Shown here: positions 7,402 to 14,991 of the stretch, one piece after another | How positions within the stretch are numbered: the first letter of the stretch is position 1 | Layout: each line of letters opens with the position of its first letter | From: JBDREF01 sp043820045 | GTDB lineage: Bacteria; Planctomycetota; Phycisphaerae; Sedimentisphaerales; Anaerobacaceae | Direction: 5' to 3' | Assembly: GCA_043820045.1 (NCBI GenBank) | Contig: JBDREF010000364.1 | Location: 1-26,174 of the forward strand | Length of the DNA stretch: 26,174 nucleotides | Made by a program: the position numbers and the translations under genes | Notes under the pieces: generated by a model | The model's database searches: none | Seen by the model: only the letters and a program-made list of their open reading frames with translations | What the model was told of the DNA's origin: nothing

Positions 7402-7671
7402 ATGCATATCAGCGAATTTCAGAGTATAATTTCTCAGAAGTACGAAAAACGAGACCGGGAACGGGGCATTCCTGGCACGTTCTTGTGGTTCATTGAAGAG
7501 GTCGGGGAGCTTGCGACCGCTTTGGCAGGAAAGGACCAGGAGAACAGAGAAGAAGAATTTGCCGATGTTTTTGCCTGGCTCTGTACCCTGGCGAACATAA
7601 GCGACGTGGACCTGGAAAAAGCCTGCACAAAGTACACCGGCAACGGCGTAAAAGGCTTTAAGCCCAAATAG
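7402..7671 (+). CDS. MazG-like nucleotide pyrophosphohydrolase
   Basis: An 89-residue all-helical protein of the MazG/dUTPase-like superfamily. The metal-binding motifs are EEVGE (32-36) and the E-x-x-D in EEEFADVFAW (51-60). These enzymes cleave (d)NTPs to NMP and pyrophosphate, often as house-cleaning of non-canonical nucleotides. The substrate cannot be read from the sequence. ATG at 7402 is preferred to the TTG nine codons upstream, because the family begins near HISEFQ and GGAA lies just before this ATG (short spacing). It is a single gene, convergent with the symporter gene 56 bp away, and has its own promoter. Confidence 0.85.
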   Translation: MHISEFQSIISQKYEKRDRERGIPGTFLWFIEEVGELATALAGKDQENREEEFADVFAWLCTLANISDVDLEKACTKYTGNGVKGFKPK

Positions 7672-7727
7672 CACGCGGCGACCGGGCCCTCCGTCTCAGC
7701 AAGAGCGAAAAGTCCGTTGTCTGTGCG

Positions 7728-9812
7728 CTATCGGCCAATAGGTTGAGCTTGCTGTTCCTCGTCGCCGACTTCGTCGGGGTGTTGAACGTCCGTATCTTTG
7801 TTGCCTGTCAACGCCCGGTAAAAACACCAGCTAAGCCCGCCTATTATGATCAGAGACACCACTGCGAGAATGACAGAAGAGACGCCGCTCAGTTTGTCAC
7901 GGATGGGTGCGGCGGCCTCTCCGATTTTCTCCGTTCCCGCCAGGCCAATCAAAATCACCGCGCAAGATGCACTAACATCCGTCGTTGCTATAATGCCGGC
8001 CCACCTTGCAAGCCACGAGGCCTGACTGGTGGAAGTATGATGCTTATCCAAAACATGGTTGCTCAAAAGCATTGTCGCTACGCCGGCAGCCAACGAGAGC
8101 CAAAGCAGCACGTTTTCCGCCGTCTGAGGCATCGGGAACATCAATCGCAGTACGAGCAGGCCCGCAACAATCAAGGCTCCGACGAATGCTATCGCCCCGG
8201 CGGGCCGCCCCTTGATGGGCAGTTTGCCCTCTGGCTGAGCCTGTTCCGGGATGTCCTGCCGGCCTCTGAGAAGGCTCAGAACGATGGCGATGACCGGTAC
8301 GCTTGCCAGAATCCCCATGCCCACGCAGTTCGACAATATCCAATCGCCTTCGGGCGTCCTGAGAAACCCATCCCCATGGACGTCGTCAAAGAGCTGCCAG
8401 AAGAAAAGCGTGCCCAGGACGACCGGAATCACCAGACGTATGAGATAGCTCCACCATCTGCCCAACGCCCAGTCGCTCCGGCTGTTCGCGTGCCGCCTGA
8501 GCGTCTCGATGCGCCATAACCACCCCAGAACCACGCACTCCAGCAACCCCATGAATGCTATGCCCCACGTGCCGTTGACAAATCCGTCGATAGCGCCCAG
8601 CCAGTTGAATCCCGCCCTGGTTATGTAAAACAGTCCGAATAGAAATCCCACTACGCTCATCACCGGCAGGACAATACTTCTGCGCCAACCGGTCTTGTCA
8701 ACGAGGCTCGCCAGAATTGACTCGGTCATTGAAAAGGCAGAGTCAATGCCCAGAGTCACAAGCGCGAAGAAGAAAATAAAGCTGAACCATGCCGAATAAG
8801 GCAACTGCGCCAACGCATACGGAAACGCCACAAAAGCCAGCGAAGGACCTGTTTCAGCCACTTGTTCAACCGCAACCGGATTGTCTCCCTGCTGAGTTAC
8901 AAAAGCCATCCCTCCCAATGTCGCAAACACGGCCAGTCCCGCTACGAAACTCGTCGCAAAATCCGCAATGCTGATGATGGCCGCATTGTTGTTGAGATCG
9001 CTTTTCCTGTGAAGAAAGCTGGCGTAGGTAATCATAACGCCGTAGGCCAGACTCAATGAGAAGAACACCTGTCCTATTGCATATCGCCATGTAACAGGCT
9101 TTGCAAGTTCAGACCAAACCGGGTCGAGATAGTATGCAAGACCCTGCATGCTGCCTTCGAGAGTCAGCCCTCGAATTGCAAGGATCGCGAGCATCAGCCA
9201 GGGCAGCGGGACTGTGAGCCAGACTATTTTGCCGACAAGGCGTACACCTCTGAATATGCAGAAATACATTGCAGCCCAGGTAATGATTAAGGGCAGTACC
9301 AGGTTCCAACGGATGGCCCCAAGGTAGAAACGGGCTTCTTCGATATCGATCTTGCCCAGGTAGGTCTCATTAAAAAAACGCTTGGCGTTCTCGACGCCTT
9401 CTATACCTTTGCCGGCCCAGGGCAGTTCGCCGCCGCTGAAAATCCCGACGATGCTATACCACAAAAAACTGAAGCAGTAGGCAAGAATGACGGGGTAGTA
9501 TGTGATTATCACGAAAGCCAGAATTATTCCCCACCAGCCCACCATTTCGAATCGCTTGTGCCCTCGTTTGAATGCATCGGGCGCGGCTCGTTGCGTGTAG
9601 TGTCCGATGCTGAACTCAAGAATCATAATGGGTATCCCAACCAAGAGCAGGGCGATTATATACGGAATCAGAAATGCCCCTCCCCCATAACTGTACAGCT
9701 TGTATGGAAAACCCCAAAGATTTCCCAGGCCCACGGCCGAGCCAATGGCCGCAAGAATAAATCCACCGCGGGTCCCCCAGCTTTCTCTTTGTTCTTCCAG
9801 CAGCTCAGTCAT
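7728..9812 (-). CDS. sodium:neurotransmitter symporter (SNF/NSS) family transporter
   Basis: A 694-residue inner-membrane protein of the LeuT fold. The signature first helix is GFILAAIGSAVGLGNLWGFPYK, starting about 15 residues from the N-terminus, with the unwound GLGNLW part that binds sodium and substrate. About a dozen LeuT-like helices follow, then extra C-terminal helices (about 500-690), making it longer than the typical 450-500-residue bacterial members. The tail is hydrophilic (DEVGDEEQQ). The start is placed at ATG 9812, not the upstream codon at 9845, because homology begins here. This overlaps the amidohydrolase stop by 8 bp, so the two are translationally coupled. Bacterial members mostly carry amino acids with sodium; the substrate here is unknown, perhaps related to what the amidohydrolase recognises. 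Confidence 0.9.
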   Translation of the reverse strand: MTELLEEQRESWGTRGGFILAAIGSAVGLGNLWGFPYKLYSYGGGAFLIPYIIALLLVGIPIMILEFSIGHYTQRAAPDAFKRGHKRFEMVGWWGIILAFVIITYYPVILAYCFSFLWYSIVGIFSGGELPWAGKGIEGVENAKRFFNETYLGKIDIEEARFYLGAIRWNLVLPLIITWAAMYFCIFRGVRLVGKIVWLTVPLPWLMLAILAIRGLTLEGSMQGLAYYLDPVWSELAKPVTWRYAIGQVFFSLSLAYGVMITYASFLHRKSDLNNNAAIISIADFATSFVAGLAVFATLGGMAFVTQQGDNPVAVEQVAETGPSLAFVAFPYALAQLPYSAWFSFIFFFALVTLGIDSAFSMTESILASLVDKTGWRRSIVLPVMSVVGFLFGLFYITRAGFNWLGAIDGFVNGTWGIAFMGLLECVVLGWLWRIETLRRHANSRSDWALGRWWSYLIRLVIPVVLGTLFFWQLFDDVHGDGFLRTPEGDWILSNCVGMGILASVPVIAIVLSLLRGRQDIPEQAQPEGKLPIKGRPAGAIAFVGALIVAGLLVLRLMFPMPQTAENVLLWLSLAAGVATMLLSNHVLDKHHTSTSQASWLARWAGIIATTDVSASCAVILIGLAGTEKIGEAAAPIRDKLSGVSSVILAVVSLIIIGGLSWCFYRALTGNKDTDVQHPDEVGDEEQQAQPIGR

Positions 9813-10683
9813 TGTCGTTCGTTTCCTTTTTTTCCTTGCCCACAACCTTCTTTTTGCGATCCTTCGGCTCGGCTTGCTGTTCCTGCGTCTCAGTGCCCGG
9901 CTCCTTTATTCCGAGCAGTTGCAGCGTGTCGCGTTCTATGATGTTTCTAATGCTGCCCCGTGGCACCGTAGGCAAATTCGTATCCGCCAGGAGCATATTG
10001 AAGCCGAGCAGCGTCTCTATGCACTGTCCCGCATTACCCGACGGAAACCCGCTGCCGAACAACAGTTTGTCCATCACCCCGTTTTCATGTGCCGCCACCA
10101 CCATATTATAAGTCTGCCAGACGTTGCCGGGGCGTATCGTCAGGTCCGCATACACGTTCCTGTGTCTGCTTATCATGGCCAGGGTCTGCTCCACAAAGGG
10201 GACACCCATGTTTCCAACGATCATCTTCAAATCTGCAAACCCTCTGGCGACTTCATCCAGCAGGTAAGGCTGGGCGTACTCCAGAACGGCGTTCGTCCCA
10301 GGGGTATCTCCGGCGTTGTGAAAAAAGACCGGAAGGCCGAGTTCCTGTGCTGATTCATAAAACTTCATCGCTCTGCTGTGGGTGGGGTGAAAACCGCAGG
10401 CCGAGCAATAAAGAACAACACCCTTGAGGCCAAGCTTGTCGCAGAGAGATTTCAGATTACTAACGCTTACCTTGTCCTTGTTGGGCTCCACAACCGCGAA
10501 GCCCACCATTTTGTCTTTGTGCTTGCTCACATACTGGGCTAATTTCTTGTTGACCTCTTCGCTCGGCCCGTGTGGAGCAGCCAATACTATGCACGCATCT
10601 ACTGTCTCGGCGGCTGCAAGATGCTCGGTGGTCTCGGCATCGTCGGCCGCAGGACTAATATGTGTATGACAATCAACTATCAT
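9805..10683 (-). CDS. amidohydrolase-superfamily (amidohydrolase_2) TIM-barrel protein with altered metal site
   Basis: A 292-residue protein. It opens MIVDCHTHI with the H-x-H metal pair (His6, His8), and His122 sits in FFHN as expected. Two later hallmark positions are changed: the usual G-H-x-G reads GNMG (Asn158) and the usual FGSD-(Y/F)-P reads FGSGFP (Gly212 in place of the catalytic Asp). Residues 261-292 form a charged Lys/Glu-rich tail not part of the barrel. Family members hydrolyse or decarboxylate small cyclic or amide substrates; with these losses activity is doubtful. The ATG start gives the canonical N-terminus, although no clear ribosome binding site precedes it. It is the first gene of a coupled pair with the symporter gene (8-bp overlap). 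Confidence 0.82.
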   Translation of the reverse strand: MIVDCHTHISPAADDAETTEHLAAAETVDACIVLAAPHGPSEEVNKKLAQYVSKHKDKMVGFAVVEPNKDKVSVSNLKSLCDKLGLKGVVLYCSACGFHPTHSRAMKFYESAQELGLPVFFHNAGDTPGTNAVLEYAQPYLLDEVARGFADLKMIVGNMGVPFVEQTLAMISRHRNVYADLTIRPGNVWQTYNMVVAAHENGVMDKLLFGSGFPSGNAGQCIETLLGFNMLLADTNLPTVPRGSIRNIIERDTLQLLGIKEPGTETQEQQAEPKDRKKKVVGKEKKETNDND

Positions 10684-11121
10684 AATTATATACTTTCAAC
10701 CGGCGTAACCTGCCGTCTCTGTCCCGGCAGGAAATCATCTTCTAATTCTCTGCTGTCAAGCTTGTGTCAATCGGGGGCTGTCGGCAGCCACCGCTCATCA
10801 ATAATAAATTGCCGTGGCCGCGTCAAGAACAAATATTGGGCCCTCTCCGTACTTGCTAACTCAGGCTCGAAAACCCCCTATTTTCTCATCTTATTTGCGG
10901 CCTGGCGCGCAGTCTGCCGGTTTGGTTCTGCTTGGCCGAAACCTTCCGTCGGGAATGCCTGAAGCTGCAACAATAAATTATCCGGGACCTTTATTTTTTG
11001 AATTTCCATGTGCTGTTGTGCGTATTATATGGTAGAATCACCGGACGGAAAAATGGGCCTTTGTCACTGAACTCGCGGCGGTGACTGTCGGCCTCGGACC
11101 TTGATTCCTGAGTTTTGAAAT
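10684..11121. other. 438-bp divergent intergenic region
   Basis: No gene is supported here. On the minus side it holds a 7-bp stem, CCTGCCG (10709-10715) with CGGCAGG (10725-10731), in the amidohydrolase leader. It also holds two TTGACA hexamers 11 bp apart (10754-10759 and 10765-10770 on the minus strand), without a convincing -10. On the plus side it has an extended -10 near the zinc-ribbon gene. The middle (about 10800-10990) is AT-rich without structure that I can see. Confidence 0.5.
11030..11038 (+). promoter_or_regulatory. possible extended -10 promoter for the zinc-ribbon/LemA/HtpX operon
   Basis: TGGTAGAAT (11030-11038) matches an extended -10 (TGn plus TAGAAT, 5/6). No good -35 lies 16-18 bases upstream. 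The start would be near 11045, about 77 bases before the ATG at 11122. Confidence 0.32.
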
Positions 11122-11523
11122 ATGGATTGTCCGGTTTGCAAAAATGCGATGATCACCCTCGAACTCGAGGATGTTGAGATTGACTATTGCACCGATTGCG
11201 GCGGCATCTGGCTGGACGCTGGGGAGCTTGAGCTTCTGCTTGGCGAGCCCAGGAAAGCCAGGGCTATGCTCGATTCGTTCAAGGCCGACACCGGGCACAC
11301 GGAAAGGATGCGCAAGTGTCCCATTTGCGATAAGAAGATGCAGAAGGTATTAGTAGGCTCTTCCAAGCCACCACTGCTGATAGACAAATGCCGCAGAGGG
11401 GACGGCCTGTGGTTCGACAGGGGCGAGTTGAATGATATCTTCGAGAGGGCGGAGCTGGACGAAGACAATAAGGTTCGGAAATTACTGACGGACATGTTCA
11501 GTCACGGCCAAAGTGACCCTTAA
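11122..11523 (+). CDS. double TFIIB-type zinc-ribbon protein
   Basis: A 133-residue protein with two zf-TFIIB ribbons. The first has Cys3, Cys6, Cys23 and Cys26 followed by GGIWLDAGELE. The second has Cys66, Cys69 and Cys90 followed by GLWFDRGEL, but the fourth Cys is replaced (C-R-R-G in place of C-x-x-C), so that ribbon may bind zinc weakly or not at all. The molecular role of the family is unknown; such proteins often sit beside membrane proteases and LemA. It is the first gene of a plus-strand operon, followed 15 bp later by a 26-codon ORF and then lemA and htpX. The stop TAA falls inside a sequence block that recurs before lemA. Confidence 0.85.
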   Translation: MDCPVCKNAMITLELEDVEIDYCTDCGGIWLDAGELELLLGEPRKARAMLDSFKADTGHTERMRKCPICDKKMQKVLVGSSKPPLLIDKCRRGDGLWFDRGELNDIFERAELDEDNKVRKLLTDMFSHGQSDP

Positions 11524-11543
11524 TAAAGGAGAAAGCCTGTGGG
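11515..11543 (+). repeat. duplicated translation-initiation block, copy 1
   Basis: This 29-base block runs from the stop region of the zinc-ribbon gene through AAAGGAGAAA to the GTGGG start of the micropeptide. It matches 11627-11655 at 24 of 29 positions. Confidence 0.6.
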
Positions 11544-11619
11544 TGTCGTGATAGCAGTGATTATTGTTGATACTGTCATTATTGCCTTGGCACTTATCCT
11601 CAAGAAACGCTCGGGATAG
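11539..11619 (+). CDS. 26-residue predicted membrane micropeptide
   Basis: A short ORF with a GTG start, 26 codons and TAG stop. The product is one hydrophobic helix (residues about 2-21, Val/Ile/Ala/Leu-rich with a single Asp at 11) ending in the basic tail KKRSG, which predicts an N-out/C-in single-pass membrane peptide. The ribosome binding site AAAGGAGAAA lies four bases before the GTG, as strong as that of lemA, and fills the gap between the zinc-ribbon gene and lemA with 31 bp to spare before the LemA ATG. I know no family for it. Being small and in a protease operon, it could be a regulator or subunit of the HtpX/LemA system. Chance is possible, but SD, position and composition all agree. 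Confidence 0.6.
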   Translation: MGVVIAVIIVDTVIIALALILKKRSG

Positions 11620-11626
11620 CAAAAAG

Positions 11627-11655
11627 GACCTTTAACAAAGGAGAAAAACTATGGG
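11627..11655 (+). repeat. duplicated translation-initiation block, copy 2
   Basis: The second copy of the 29-base block, ending in the ATGGG start of lemA. It includes AAAGGAGAAA and matches copy 1 at 24 of 29 positions. Confidence 0.6.
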
Positions 11656-12223
11656 AACATTCACCATTATTGTGCTCGTGCTTGTGCTTGGTATTCCGGT
11701 TTTGTTGATTCTCTTTGCGATTGGCATCTACAATGCTTTGGTTCGCCTTCGCAATCAGGTCGATAATGCGTGGTCGCAGATCGACGTGCAGTTAAAACGC
11801 CGGCACGATTTGATCCCCAACCTCGTCGAAACTGCCAAGGGCTACATGAAGCATGAGCGTGGGACTTTTGAGGCCATAACAAACGCCCGCAGCCAGGCTA
11901 TGGGAGCAAAGACCGTCGCCGAATCGTCGAAGACCGAAGGCGTTCTGGGCGAAGCGCTAAGCAAGTTCATGCTGGTCGTGGAGAACTATCCCGATCTGAA
12001 AGCCAATCAGAATTTCCTCTCGCTTCAGGAAGAGCTGAGCAGCACCGAGAACAGAATCGCTTTTGCCCGGCAGAGTTACAACGATCAGGTTCTGTTCAAC
12101 AATAACAAGATTCAGATGTTCCCCTCGAACATCGTTGCGGGTATGTTTGGCTTCGGCAAGCGCGACTTCTTCGAGATTGAAGTTGCTGCCGAGCGAGAAG
12201 TCCCGAAGGTGAGCTTTACTTAG
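11651..12223 (+). CDS. lemA: LemA family protein
   Basis: A 190-residue protein with an N-terminal membrane helix (about 5-30) and the LemA four-helix domain on the other side. Characteristic stretches are NQVDNAWSQIDVQLKRRHDLIPNLV (about 35-60), ENYPDLKANQNFLSLQEEL (about 110-130) and ENRIAFARQSYND. LemA proteins are of unknown biochemical role but are found very often next to HtpX or TPM-domain proteins. AAAGGAG lies eight bases before the ATG. It follows the micropeptide ORF and precedes htpX with a 238-bp gap containing one clear hairpin. Length and content are normal for the family. Confidence 0.95.
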   Translation: MGTFTIIVLVLVLGIPVLLILFAIGIYNALVRLRNQVDNAWSQIDVQLKRRHDLIPNLVETAKGYMKHERGTFEAITNARSQAMGAKTVAESSKTEGVLGEALSKFMLVVENYPDLKANQNFLSLQEELSSTENRIAFARQSYNDQVLFNNNKIQMFPSNIVAGMFGFGKRDFFEIEVAAEREVPKVSFT

Positions 12224-12351
12224 CACCTGTCCGGATTGGCCTTCAACGTTGGTCGCTCTGAGGCGAAGCCGAAGAGTCCGCCCGACGGGACAAAAAAGGC
12301 AATATCAGTGGGCCGGGCGTAACAATTATTATTGAAAGGCCTTTGGGTACG

Positions 12352-12369
12352 GCTTGCCCTGAGGCAAGC
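12352..12369 (+). other. hairpin between lemA and htpX
   Basis: GCTTGCC (12352-12358) pairs perfectly with GGCAAGC (12363-12369) around the loop CTGA. No T-run follows, so it is not a typical terminator. It lies 92 bases before the htpX start, in a 238-bp gap where I see no other gene, and may set relative expression or mRNA processing. Confidence 0.4.
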
Positions 12370-12461
12370 GGAATGTCGACTGCGCGGTGGGTGGTGCTTG
12401 TGCGCAGCGACGTGCTCCGGTTTGTCGGGTATGTTCCGAGCCGTGCCGTGAGTCGAAGACA

Positions 12462-13697
12462 ATGTGGGAGTTGATTAGCGCTAACAAGAGGAATTCCATC
12501 ATCTTGATGGTGTTGATGGCCGCGGTGTTGCTGTTGCTGGGCGGTGTTATCGGTCTGGCCTTCTTTGGCCGGGATGGTGGCTTTTTCGGCGTGATTATCG
12601 CAACGGCTATCTGGCTTGTCCTTGCGCTGGTAAGTCTTTCAAGCGGCGATCAAATCCTTCTGGCTGCCAGCAGGGCAACACCTGTCACCCACGACGTCCA
12701 CCCGCAATTGTTCAACATAGTCGAAGAAATGAAAATCGCCGCCGGTCTGCCCGCAATGCCCAAGATATATATCATCAACGACCCGGCCCCCAATGCTTTC
12801 GCAACAGGCCGTAATCCCAGCTCGGCATCGGTCGCCGTGACCGCGGGACTTCTCGCCCGGCTCAACCGCGATGAACTCCAGGGCGTAATAGCGCATGAAA
12901 TAAGCCACATTCTCCATCGCGATATCCTGTTTGTAACACTCGCGGGCATAATGCTCGGTTCGATTGTCTTGTTGTCGCAAGTCTTTCTGCGCGGCATGTT
13001 CTACAGCTCAATGGGCGGTTCACGGCGAAGATATTCGTCCGGTTCCGGCGGCGGGGGAGGTCAGGCGCAGATCATTATGCTGGTAGTGGCAATAGTCGCC
13101 GCGGTCGTGGCGCCGATAATGGCTTATCTGCTGTACTTTGCGCTTTCGAGAAAGCGTGAATACCTCGCCGATGCCGGGGCCGCCAGGTTGACCCGTTACC
13201 CCGAGGGCCTTGCCAGCGCCCTGGAGAAAATCGCCGGGGACCCTTCGCCCCAGTTGGCTGCGGTGAACAAGGTGACGGCCCCGATGTATATCGTCAATCC
13301 CTTCAAGAGAAAAGGGCAGATGAAATTGTCCGACCTGACCAGCACGCATCCGCCGATTTCAGAGAGAATAAAGATTCTGCGCGGCATGAGCCAGGGAGCT
13401 TCTTTCAAAGACTATTCGGATGCATTTGCGAATGTGACGCATTCCAAAACGATCGTGCCCGTTGCCGCCCGCAGCAAGAAAGAGGATGTTGCCCTGCGCC
13501 AGCCGACCGCCGAAGACCGCAAGACGGATCGCATCGAGAGCCAAATGCGCCAAGTTGGGGATATTATGCGGAGAGTCAATCAGTTCATATTCCTGAGCTG
13601 TCTGTGCGGCCTCAAACTTAAGATTCCCCCCAACTTCAAAGGCGATAAGGTCAAGTGTCCCCGCTGCAGCAGAAGCCTCGACCTGCCCTCCAGGTAA
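12462..13697 (+). CDS. htpX: M48 family membrane metalloprotease HtpX with C-terminal zinc ribbon
   Basis: A 411-residue inner-membrane protease. Two N-terminal helices (about 11-60) precede the HEISH zinc motif (145-149, in GVIAHEISHILHRD). The third ligand is Glu233 in SRKREYLADAGAARL. Between them lie two more membrane segments separated by a Ser/Gly-rich loop (about 182-201). STHPPISERI (294-303) is the usual family motif. Beyond the normal HtpX end (about 310) there is a linker and a C-terminal C-x-C...C-x-x-C ribbon (Cys380, Cys382, Cys399, Cys402), an addition seen in planctomycete versions to my recollection. HtpX degrades misfolded membrane proteins in stress. ATG at 12462 is chosen over the upstream in-frame GTG at 12387 because the membrane domain begins here. 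It is last in the operon after lemA. Confidence 0.92.
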   Translation: MWELISANKRNSIILMVLMAAVLLLLGGVIGLAFFGRDGGFFGVIIATAIWLVLALVSLSSGDQILLAASRATPVTHDVHPQLFNIVEEMKIAAGLPAMPKIYIINDPAPNAFATGRNPSSASVAVTAGLLARLNRDELQGVIAHEISHILHRDILFVTLAGIMLGSIVLLSQVFLRGMFYSSMGGSRRRYSSGSGGGGGQAQIIMLVVAIVAAVVAPIMAYLLYFALSRKREYLADAGAARLTRYPEGLASALEKIAGDPSPQLAAVNKVTAPMYIVNPFKRKGQMKLSDLTSTHPPISERIKILRGMSQGASFKDYSDAFANVTHSKTIVPVAARSKKEDVALRQPTAEDRKTDRIESQMRQVGDIMRRVNQFIFLSCLCGLKLKIPPNFKGDKVKCPRCSRSLDLPSR

Positions 13698-13781
13698 TCG
13701 AACGGACAGTCGGCGTGTTGTTTATTCTCCAGCCGGCTTTTGTCACAGGCATCCGGCCTGTTTCGAGCCTCATGCTACTGC

Positions 13782-14003
13782 CTAAAAAACGCTTCGTATC
13801 ATAAGTAAGAAGCCGAGAATGGCGAGCGGAATACCTACCGGTGCGCCGGCGACAGTCATCGTGACCGCAATTCCGGCCGCCATCAGTCCCACCCCCAATA
13901 TACCCGCCAGTAAGCGCCCGGTTATGTTGAGAACAAAGGCTAACAGTTCCCACGCCGCCACGAAGGGCCATAGGAACCACGGTGTTTCTTTCATTGCCGA
14001 CAT
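13782..14003 (-). CDS. small integral membrane protein, uncharacterised
   Basis: About 73 residues from ATG 14003 (91 residues if the GTG at 14057 is used). The segment FLWPFVAAWELLAFVLNITGRL is followed by a glycine-rich hydrophobic region and ends GIPLAILGFLLMIRSVF, giving two or three membrane helices. Proteins with the pattern WPF...W.....TGR and GxPLxxxGFLLMxR are widespread but unnamed. GGAAG lies 11 bases before the ATG at 14003; the GTG has nothing better. It is convergent with htpX (84-bp gap) and 33 bp downstream of the hydrolase gene on the same strand. Confidence 0.65.
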   Translation of the reverse strand: MSAMKETPWFLWPFVAAWELLAFVLNITGRLLAGILGVGLMAAGIAVTMTVAGAPVGIPLAILGFLLMIRSVF

Positions 14004-14090
14004 GACTGTGTTTGCTTCCAAAGCACGCTTTTTCTCACCGGCCAAGCCAACCTTCACAAGAATGGCTCTTCGTAGCGAACCAGTCGGTAG

Positions 14091-14723
14091 TCAGTTGAGG
14101 TTAATCTTGTCTCCGGGCAACAATACCTTCACGTCGCATCCCGCCGTTTTCGCGAATTGTTCGGCATTGCTCCTGTCGCCAACGATGTCGCCCCAATGAT
14201 ACGGTATGGCCTGTTTCGGCTTGATGTTCTTGACTGCCTCGGCCGCCTCGGCTGCGTTCATGGTGTACGTCCCGCCGACCGGCAACAGTGCAACGTCTAT
14301 ATTCGTCAGGGCCTTCATTTCGTTCGTGAGGTCCGTATCGCCGGCGTAATAGACCCGTTTTGACCCGACCTCGATCACAAATCCGACCCAGTTGTTGGCT
14401 TTCGGATGGAACTGCTTGTTGGGATTATAGGCGGGCACGCCGGTCACGCGGACGCCGCCGAATTCGATTGTCTGTCCCGGCGCCATTGCCTCTCCCGTCT
14501 TTTCCCCGGCAATAACATCGGCCGAAGCGATCAGTTTCGTATCCGGACCGCTGACGGCGGCAATGTCCTTGGCCGAGTAGTGGTCGTAATGACTGTGGCT
14601 GACGAGAACCAGGGTCGCATCGTGCGGCGAGTTCTTCAGTTTCCACGGATCCACGTATATGACCGTATCGCCGTCGTTGATCCTGAAGCTGGCATGACCC
14701 AGCCACTGCAGTGTCGCACTCAT
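14091..14723 (-). CDS. metallo-beta-lactamase-fold metal-dependent hydrolase (UPF0173 type), with possible secreted longer form
   Basis: The core protein has 210 residues: MSATLQWLGHASFRI at the start, HSHYDH (43-48), Asp129 in YAGDTDL and His176 in PYHWGDI, the full set for a dinuclear metal site. It is close to the YtkL/UlaG-like L-ascorbate-6-phosphate lactonase group; the substrate is unknown. The start at 14723 has a near-perfect AAAGGAGG six bases upstream. The frame stays open to 14993, and a GTG at 14852 would add 43 residues forming a lipoprotein signal peptide ending AIWGC plus a Thr/Glu-rich spacer. So a 253-residue lipoprotein (14091-14852) is equally credible, and both may be made. 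It lies downstream of the cold-shock gene, with a terminator between. Confidence 0.85.
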   Translation of the reverse strand: MSATLQWLGHASFRINDGDTVIYVDPWKLKNSPHDATLVLVSHSHYDHYSAKDIAAVSGPDTKLIASADVIAGEKTGEAMAPGQTIEFGGVRVTGVPAYNPNKQFHPKANNWVGFVIEVGSKRVYYAGDTDLTNEMKALTNIDVALLPVGGTYTMNAAEAAEAVKNIKPKQAIPYHWGDIVGDRSNAEQFAKTAGCDVKVLLPGDKINLN

Positions 14724-14991
14724 AACAGCCTCCTTTCCTGTTTTTTCGTTTTGTGTTGTCTCCGTCGTCTCCGTACCAACATTATCTCTTTTGCATCCCC
14801 AGATCGCAAGGCCAAAGACAAACGTCAGTATGAACAGTCTCGATCCTCGCACTTTTTCGCCCTTTACGATGAATTGATCATGGCCACATTGAAGGCCATT
14901 GTCGGCAAGGGAAACCTCCTTATTCATTGCTCGCGTTCTGTCTCCTGCTCTTGGGCCACACGGTATGGGAATCCCGGTGGGGCGGTCAACC

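Noticed and set aside
10684..10690. TATAAT just before the amidohydrolase start, suggesting a leaderless transcript
   Set aside because: The hexamer ends one base before the ATG, so transcription would begin inside the gene. The start codon itself is well supported by the MIVDCHTH opening.
12387..12461. 25-residue N-terminal extension of HtpX from an in-frame GTG
   Set aside because: The extension is Arg/Cys-rich and unlike any HtpX N-terminus. The ATG at 12462 starts right before the first membrane helix as in the family.
13698..13781. Possible terminator between htpX and the convergent small membrane gene
   Set aside because: Only a 5-bp GCCGG/CCGGC stem with a 16-base loop is found and no T-run follows.
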